Below, one piece after another: positions 59,733-64,000 of a stretch of DNA of 64,000 bases. Position 1 is the stretch's first letter. Each line of letters begins with the position of its first letter. The DNA comes from Chromobacterium haemolyticum DSM 19808 (GTDB lineage Bacteria; Pseudomonadota; Gammaproteobacteria; Burkholderiales; Chromobacteriaceae): NCBI RefSeq assembly GCF_000711885.1, contig NZ_JONK01000001.1:1-64000 (forward strand). The letters run 5' to 3'. Position numbers and translations under genes: made by a program. The notes under the pieces were generated by a model. It was not told the DNA's origin. It was given only the letters and a program-made list of their open reading frames with translations, and made no database searches.

Positions 59733-59802
59733 GGACGGGTCCGGAGACGAAGTGGCTTGGCCGGCCAGTATAACAAAACGTCATTTGCGCTGGACATAGC
59801 CA

Positions 59803-59821
59803 ATAAATACAAATAATTTAT
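59803..59821. promoter_or_regulatory. Candidate operator in the marR-pxpB divergent region
   Basis: ATAAAT (59803-59808) and ATTTAT (59816-59821) are perfect inverted arms around a 7-bp centre, inside the AT-rich middle of the divergent promoter region. The size suits a MarR-type dimer. Confidence 0.4.
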
Positions 59822-59876
59822 AGATGTTTTATCTGCAAAATAACAAATACACGCACCGCGAGACGGGCGGCTGCAA

Positions 59877-60551
59877 ATGGAGAATGGTTTGGCATCGAAC
59901 TCAATGCGCTATTACCTGCTGGGCGAGCGGGCCGCTGTATTGGAAAGCGTTAAGCCGGCCGATCTGGCGTGTCAGCGACGCATTTGGTGGCTGGCGCAAA
60001 CCTTGACGGGTGCGTCTGGGCTGATCGACGTGGTGCCCGGCATGAACAATCTCACCCTGATCTTCGACCCGGACGCCGGCGACGGCGAGGCTTGGCTGGG
60101 GCGCTTGCGCCGCGGCTGGGCGGAAGCGCAAGAGGCCGCGCCGCGTGTGCGGCGGGTGGATGTGCCGGTGTGCTACGGCGGTCGCCACGGTCCGGATCTG
60201 GCGGTGGTGGCGGCGCATGCCGGCTTGAGCGAGGCGGAAGCGGTGGCCGCTCATGCTTCGGCGAACTACGTGGTGTACTTCCTCGGTTTTCAGCCCGGCT
60301 TCGCCTATATGGGGGGACTGCCCGAGCGGTTGGCCACGCCGCGGCGCGCTGAGCCCAGGCTGGCGGTGCCGGCCGGCTCGGTGGGCATTGGCGGCGGGCA
60401 GACCGGCATCTATCCGGCGACCAGTCCCGGCGGCTGGCAGATCATAGGCCGGACTCACCTGACATTATTCGATTCGCGACGCGCGGAGCCGTCTCTGTTG
60501 CTGCCAGGCGACTGCGTGCGTTTTGTGCCGTGGGAGGACGGAGATGATTGA
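59877..60551 (+). CDS. pxpB: 5-oxoprolinase subunit PxpB
   Basis: PxpB with PxpC forms the kinase-like part of the bacterial ATP-dependent 5-oxoprolinase (formerly the KipI/allophanate hydrolase subunit 1 family). The 224-residue product has the GMNNLTLIFDP and YFLGFQPGFAYMGGLP segments and the VPAGSVGIGGGQTGIYP block that mark the family. The ATG at 59877 is used; an in-frame ATG at 59904 (MRYYLLGE) is equally plausible and gives the more usual N-terminus. It overlaps pxpC by 8 bp. Confidence 0.92.
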   Translation: MENGLASNSMRYYLLGERAAVLESVKPADLACQRRIWWLAQTLTGASGLIDVVPGMNNLTLIFDPDAGDGEAWLGRLRRGWAEAQEAAPRVRRVDVPVCYGGRHGPDLAVVAAHAGLSEAEAVAAHASANYVVYFLGFQPGFAYMGGLPERLATPRRAEPRLAVPAGSVGIGGGQTGIYPATSPGGWQIIGRTHLTLFDSRRAEPSLLLPGDCVRFVPWEDGDD

Positions 60552-61476
60552 AGTTACGCAGGCCGGCATTCAAAGCACGGTGCAGGACCTGGGCCGGCGT
60601 GGCTTGCGTCACCTCGGCGTCGCGCAGAGCGGAGCGCTGGACGCGCCGGCGCTGATCATGGCCAACCGTCTGTTGGGCAACGCCGCGGACGCGGCTGGCA
60701 TCGAGGTGGCTTTAGGGCCGTTTGGCGTCCGCTTTCTGCGCGATGGCTGGTTCGCGTTGATGGGGGCGGACTTCGGCGCGGAGCTGGACGGCGAGCCGGT
60801 GTGGAGCGGCTGGCGCTATCCGGCCCGCGCGGGTCAGCATTTGCTCTTGCGCGGCTGCCGTCACGGCATGCGCGCTTATCTCGCCTTGGCCGGAGGCATT
60901 GACGCGCCTCTGGCTCTGGGCGCGCGCGCCACCGATCTGCAAGCGGGTTTTGGCGGCTGGATGGGGCGGGCGCTGGAGGCCGGGGACCAATTGCCCTTGG
61001 GGCCGGCGCTTGCGCTGTCTGGCCGGCTGGGCCGGCGCAATCTTGGCTGGACGCCGTTATTGCGCGCCTTGCCGGGCCCGGAGTGGCAGCAGTTCTCCCG
61101 CGCGGCGCGGCAGGCGTTCAGCGAAGGCGAGTGGACGGTGTCCGCGCAGAGCAATCGCATGGGCTATCGCTTACAGGGCGAGGCCTTGGCGCGGGAGGCC
61201 GCCGGAGATTTGCCGTCCCACGGGGTTCTCCCCGGCGTAGTACAAGCGCCGCCGGGCGGTCAGCCCATTGTTTTGCTGGCGGACGCGCAGGCGACGGGAG
61301 GCTATCCGCGCATCGCCTGCGTGATTGAAGCGGATTTGTGGAAGCTGGCGCAAGCGCGGCCGGGGGCCAAGATGCGTTTCGAGATGGTGGACGCGCAACA
61401 GGCGGCGGCGGCGCGCTTACGCCTGCGGCAGTGGTTGCAGGGACAGGATTGGAGTCAGGCATGCAGATCGATTTGA
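60544..61476 (+). CDS. pxpC: 5-oxoprolinase subunit PxpC
   Basis: PxpC is the partner of PxpB (KipA/allophanate hydrolase subunit 2 family). From the ATG at 60544 it has 310 residues: [32 protein letters not shown] at the N-terminus, the [18 protein letters not shown] middle block and the SNRMGYRL and [20 protein letters not shown] segments are characteristic when read in parts. It overlaps pxpA by 16 bp. Confidence 0.93.
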   Translation: MIEVTQAGIQSTVQDLGRRGLRHLGVAQSGALDAPALIMANRLLGNAADAAGIEVALGPFGVRFLRDGWFALMGADFGAELDGEPVWSGWRYPARAGQHLLLRGCRHGMRAYLALAGGIDAPLALGARATDLQAGFGGWMGRALEAGDQLPLGPALALSGRLGRRNLGWTPLLRALPGPEWQQFSRAARQAFSEGEWTVSAQSNRMGYRLQGEALAREAAGDLPSHGVLPGVVQAPPGGQPIVLLADAQATGGYPRIACVIEADLWKLAQARPGAKMRFEMVDAQQAAAARLRLRQWLQGQDWSQACRSI

Positions 61477-62198
61477 ACGCCGACATCGGCGAGGGTTGCG
61501 GCGACGACGCGGCGATCATGGACCAGGTCAGCTCGGTGAACATCGCCTGCGGCTGGCATGCGGGCGACGCCGAAACCATGTGGCGGGCGGTGCGGGACGC
61601 GACGCGACGCGGGGTGGCGCTGGGTGCTCACCCAGGCTTTCCCGACCGCGAGCATTTTGGCCGCAAGATGATGCAGCGCGCGCCGGAACGGGTATATCAG
61701 GACGTGCTGTACCAAGTGGGCGCGCTGGAAGCGATGGCCCGGGCAGCCGGAACGCGGCTGCGCCACGTCAAGCCGCACGGCGCGCTGTACAACCAGGCGG
61801 CGCGCGATCCGGCGCTGGCCGACGCCATCGCCCGCGCGGTGAGGGATTTCGATCCCGAACTGCGGCTGGTGGGTTTGGCCGGCGGAGAGTCCGGCCGCGC
61901 CGCGAGGCGTCACGGCTTGCAAGCGATAGAAGAAGTGTTCGCCGACCGCGCTTATCTGGCCGACGGCAGTCTGGCGCCGCGCGGAATGCCGGGCGCGGTG
62001 ATCGAGGATGCGGAGCAGGCTTTGCGCCAGACCCTGGAGCTGGTGTTGCGAGGACGAGTCGCCACGCTGGACGGCGGGGAGTTGGAGATTCGCGCCGACA
62101 GCGTTTGCCTGCACGGAGATGGCGCGCACGCGCTGGAGTTCGCGAGGTTGTTGCGTCGGCGCTTGGAACAGGAGGGCGTGGGCATCATGGCTTTGTGA
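61461..62198 (+). CDS. pxpA: 5-oxoprolinase subunit PxpA (LamB/YcsF family)
   Basis: PxpA carries out ring opening of phosphorylated 5-oxoproline to glutamate with PxpBC. The 245-residue product starts [36 protein letters not shown] and has [17 protein letters not shown] and [10 protein letters not shown], all family landmarks when read in parts. The ATG at 61461 lies inside the end of pxpC. Confidence 0.95.
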   Translation: MQIDLNADIGEGCGDDAAIMDQVSSVNIACGWHAGDAETMWRAVRDATRRGVALGAHPGFPDREHFGRKMMQRAPERVYQDVLYQVGALEAMARAAGTRLRHVKPHGALYNQAARDPALADAIARAVRDFDPELRLVGLAGGESGRAARRHGLQAIEEVFADRAYLADGSLAPRGMPGAVIEDAEQALRQTLELVLRGRVATLDGGELEIRADSVCLHGDGAHALEFARLLRRRLEQEGVGIMAL

Positions 62199-62261
62199 GC
62201 CTTATCCGGAAACTAGAGCCGTCCGCAGGCGGCCATTTCCATCATACAAAGGAGAAACTGC

Positions 62262-62975
62262 ATGGATCTTGCATCCTACCTGCCCCTGGTGGGCATTCCC
62301 GTGGTTGTGGCGGGCTTCGCGTTGCGCTTCAATCCGCTGCTGGTGGTCACCGCCGCAGGTCTGAGCACCGGCCTGGCGGTCGGCATGGATCTGGGCGCGC
62401 TGTTGGAAACCTTCGGCGAAAAACTCCTCAATAGCCGTCAATTGGCCACCTTTATTCTGATCCTGCCGGTGATCGGCCTGTTGGAGCGTTATGGCCTGAA
62501 AGAACGCGCACAGCAATGGATAGCCGGCATTCGCAGCGCCACCACCGCGCGCATCCTGATGCTGTACTTCGTGGTGCGCGAGCTGACCGCCGCGCTGGGT
62601 CTGATCAATCTGGGCGGACACGCCCAAACCGTGCGCCCCTTGCTGGCGCCGATGGCCGAGGGCGCCGCGGCCAATCAGCTGGGGGAGCTGCCGCCGGTCT
62701 TGCGCGACCGCATCCGCGCCCATGCCGCCGCCTGCGACAATATCGCGGTGTTTTTCGGCGAGGACATCTTCATCGCCTTTGGCGCGTTGTTGTTGATGGA
62801 TGCCTTCCTCAAGGAAAACGGCATCGCCAATATCGAACCGCTGCACATCGGCCTGTGGGCGATTCCCACCGCCGTCAGCGCGTTGATCATCCATATGGCG
62901 CGCTTGGCGCGGCTTGACGCCAGATTGCAAAGCGATATCGCCGCTTGGCGCGCTCAACAGGAGGCTGCGGCATGA
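62262..62975 (+). CDS. DUF969 membrane protein
   Basis: The 237-residue protein has six or so hydrophobic helices (LPLVGIPVVVAGFALRFNPLLVVTAAGL at the start, LATFILILPVIGLLERYGL in the middle) and the family block CDNIAVFFGEDIFIAFGALLLMDAF. DUF969 is almost always followed by a DUF979 gene and is often found with 5-oxoprolinase or pyrrolidone-carboxylate peptidase genes, as here, so a transport role for 5-oxoproline or a related compound is likely but unproven. It overlaps the DUF979 gene by 4 bp. Confidence 0.85.
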   Translation: MDLASYLPLVGIPVVVAGFALRFNPLLVVTAAGLSTGLAVGMDLGALLETFGEKLLNSRQLATFILILPVIGLLERYGLKERAQQWIAGIRSATTARILMLYFVVRELTAALGLINLGGHAQTVRPLLAPMAEGAAANQLGELPPVLRDRIRAHAAACDNIAVFFGEDIFIAFGALLLMDAFLKENGIANIEPLHIGLWAIPTAVSALIIHMARLARLDARLQSDIAAWRAQQEAAA

Positions 62976-63958
62976 AGGCATGGTTCAGCATCAATGACAT
63001 TTATTATCTGATCGGCATTGTGGTGATGCTCTTGGTGGGCATGACGCTGCGCGACCGCGGCAATCCCAAGCGCTATACCACCGCCTTGTTCTGGTTCTTG
63101 TTCGGTTCCACCTTTTTGTTCGGCGACTTGATAACGGCGGTTCTGGGCAAGGCGATGGCCTATCGCCTGGTGGGCCTCATTGTGATCGCGCTTGCCCTGT
63201 TGGCCGGAGCCGGCTGTTTGGCGTCCGGCAGTTATAGCCAAAGCAGCGATCAGCAGCGACGGGAGGCCGCCAGCCGCCTGGGCAACAAGATTTTCCTGCC
63301 CGCCTTGTTGATTCCGCTGTTGACTGTGGCTTGCACGGTGTTGCTGAAGGATGTCGGGATTGGCGGCGCGGCCTTGTTGGATCAGAAGCATTTGACCTTG
63401 GCCGCCTTGGCGGTGTCCTGCGTCTGCGCGCTGTTGCTGGGATGGAAGCTGACTGGAGGCACCCCGCTGCAGGCGGTGCGCGAATCGCGTCGTCTGGTGG
63501 ACTCCATTGGTTGGGCCGCCATCCTGCCGCAAATGCTGGCGATGCTGGGAGGGGTGTTCGTCGCCGCCAAGACCGGCCAGGCGGTGCAAGAGGTGGTGGG
63601 CCTGTTTGTCGATCCGGACAACCGTTTTCTGCTGGTGGCGATCTACTGTATCGGCATGGCGCTGTTCACCATGATCATGGGCAACGCCTTTGCAGCGTTT
63701 CCGGTGATGACAGCCGGCATCGCGCTGCCTTTCCTGATCGTCGGCCAGCATGCCGACGCCGCTCCGTTGGTGGCCATCGGCATGTATTCCGGCTATTGCG
63801 GCACGCTGATGACGCCCATGGCCGCCAATTACAATATCGTGCCAGCGGCCTTGCTGGAACTGAAGGACAGATACCTGGTGATCAAGACTCAGATTCCCAC
63901 CGCGCTGGCCTTGCTGGGCGTGAATATTCTGTTGATGTATTTCATCGTGTTTCGCTAA
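62972..63958 (+). CDS. DUF979 membrane protein
   Basis: From the ATG at 62972 the 328-residue protein has nine to ten hydrophobic helices and the family blocks DIYYLIGIVVMLLVGMTLRDRGNPKRY at the N-terminus, GNAFAAFPVMTAGIALPFLI, and YSGYCGTLMTPMAANYNIVPAALLELKD near the end, read in parts. The ATGA overlap with DUF969 means coupled translation, so the two probably form one complex. The TAA stop is the left target triplet of a further MITE-like element that runs out of the window. Confidence 0.86.
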   Translation: MKAWFSINDIYYLIGIVVMLLVGMTLRDRGNPKRYTTALFWFLFGSTFLFGDLITAVLGKAMAYRLVGLIVIALALLAGAGCLASGSYSQSSDQQRREAASRLGNKIFLPALLIPLLTVACTVLLKDVGIGGAALLDQKHLTLAALAVSCVCALLLGWKLTGGTPLQAVRESRRLVDSIGWAAILPQMLAMLGGVFVAAKTGQAVQEVVGLFVDPDNRFLLVAIYCIGMALFTMIMGNAFAAFPVMTAGIALPFLIVGQHADAAPLVAIGMYSGYCGTLMTPMAANYNIVPAALLELKDRYLVIKTQIPTALALLGVNILLMYFIVFR

Positions 63959-64000
63959 GAACCTGTTCACGATCTGCTGCGCGGTGGCGATACGGCGTTG
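63959..64000 (+). mobile_element. MITE-like element cut by the window end
   Basis: GAACCTGTTCACGATCTGC followed by TGCGCGGTGGCGATACGG aligns with the start of the long-form copies (compare 14279-14416 read on the minus strand). It begins directly after the DUF979 TAA stop. The right end is outside the window. Confidence 0.65.

Noticed and set aside
1-64000. tRNA, rRNA, CRISPR, toxin-antitoxin or defence genes
   Set aside because: None could be recognised by eye; no cloverleaf-like segment, direct-repeat array or typical small two-gene module was seen.

Overview
The window is a 64 kb piece of a high-GC bacterial chromosome with dense, operon-rich coding. The protein set (TonB/ExbB/ExbD/ExbD, thiBPQ behind a TPP riboswitch, a complete fliE-to-fliR block, a Cra-type LacI regulator with the rbs genes, pxpBCA with DUF969/DUF979) and the sequence style suggest a betaproteobacterium of the Chromobacterium / Neisseriales type. 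That assignment is an inference from recalled family resemblance; no search was run. No rRNA, tRNA, CRISPR array, prophage or intact transposase gene was seen.

Layout. 0-2.4 kb: tonB-exbB-exbD-exbD energy-transducing operon. 2.5-6.1 kb: a secreted M13 metallopeptidase and a flavin oxidoreductase of the nitronate monooxygenase family. 6.3-9.0 kb (minus): a Tat-exported DUF1501 protein and a DUF1800 protein. 9.1-13.4 kb: TPP riboswitch, thiB, a GNAT acetyltransferase, thiP, thiQ. 13.3-16 kb: an orphan motA (minus), a small Cys-rich secreted protein (minus) and an AmiD-like amidase. 16.4-22.9 kb: a chaperone-usher fimbrial cluster with two paralogous pilins and an AT-rich adhesin. 22.9-28.2 kb: a PBP7-like peptidase, uvrB, an SBF-like transporter and a divergent LysR regulator. 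28.4-32.4 kb: a REC-EAL protein, a periplasmic molybdopterin-fold protein without cysteine, and a hybrid kinase with HPt, in one operon. 32.5-33.8 kb: a low-molecular-weight phosphatase and a CheB without a receiver domain. 33.8-46.5 kb: an FlrC-type sigma-54 activator followed by fliEFGHIJ, a textbook sigma-54 promoter, then fliKLMNOPQR. 46.7-53.7 kb: a YebC family protein, then rbsKDACB and a Cra-like regulator. 53.9-59.7 kb: gltX, a TenA/heme-oxygenase-like protein (minus), a GGDEF-EAL protein (minus) and a MarR-like regulator (minus). 59.9-64 kb: pxpB-pxpC-pxpA followed by DUF969 and DUF979 membrane proteins.

The clearest unexplained structure is a family of palindromic, MITE-like elements. 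They have GAACCTGTTTACGATC-type inverted ends and 3-bp TNA target duplications, and occur as a 48-bp form and a roughly 130-142-bp form. Several copies start exactly at the stop codon of the neighbouring gene. Because the target duplication includes the TAA or TA, insertion rebuilds the stop, so these genes look like neutral landing sites. Other leads are the REC-EAL / cofactor-less molybdopterin-fold / hybrid-kinase operon, the pxp-DUF969-DUF979 unit as a candidate 5-oxoproline uptake and hydrolysis system, the acetyltransferase embedded in the thiamine transport operon, and a palindrome covering the fliL leader.
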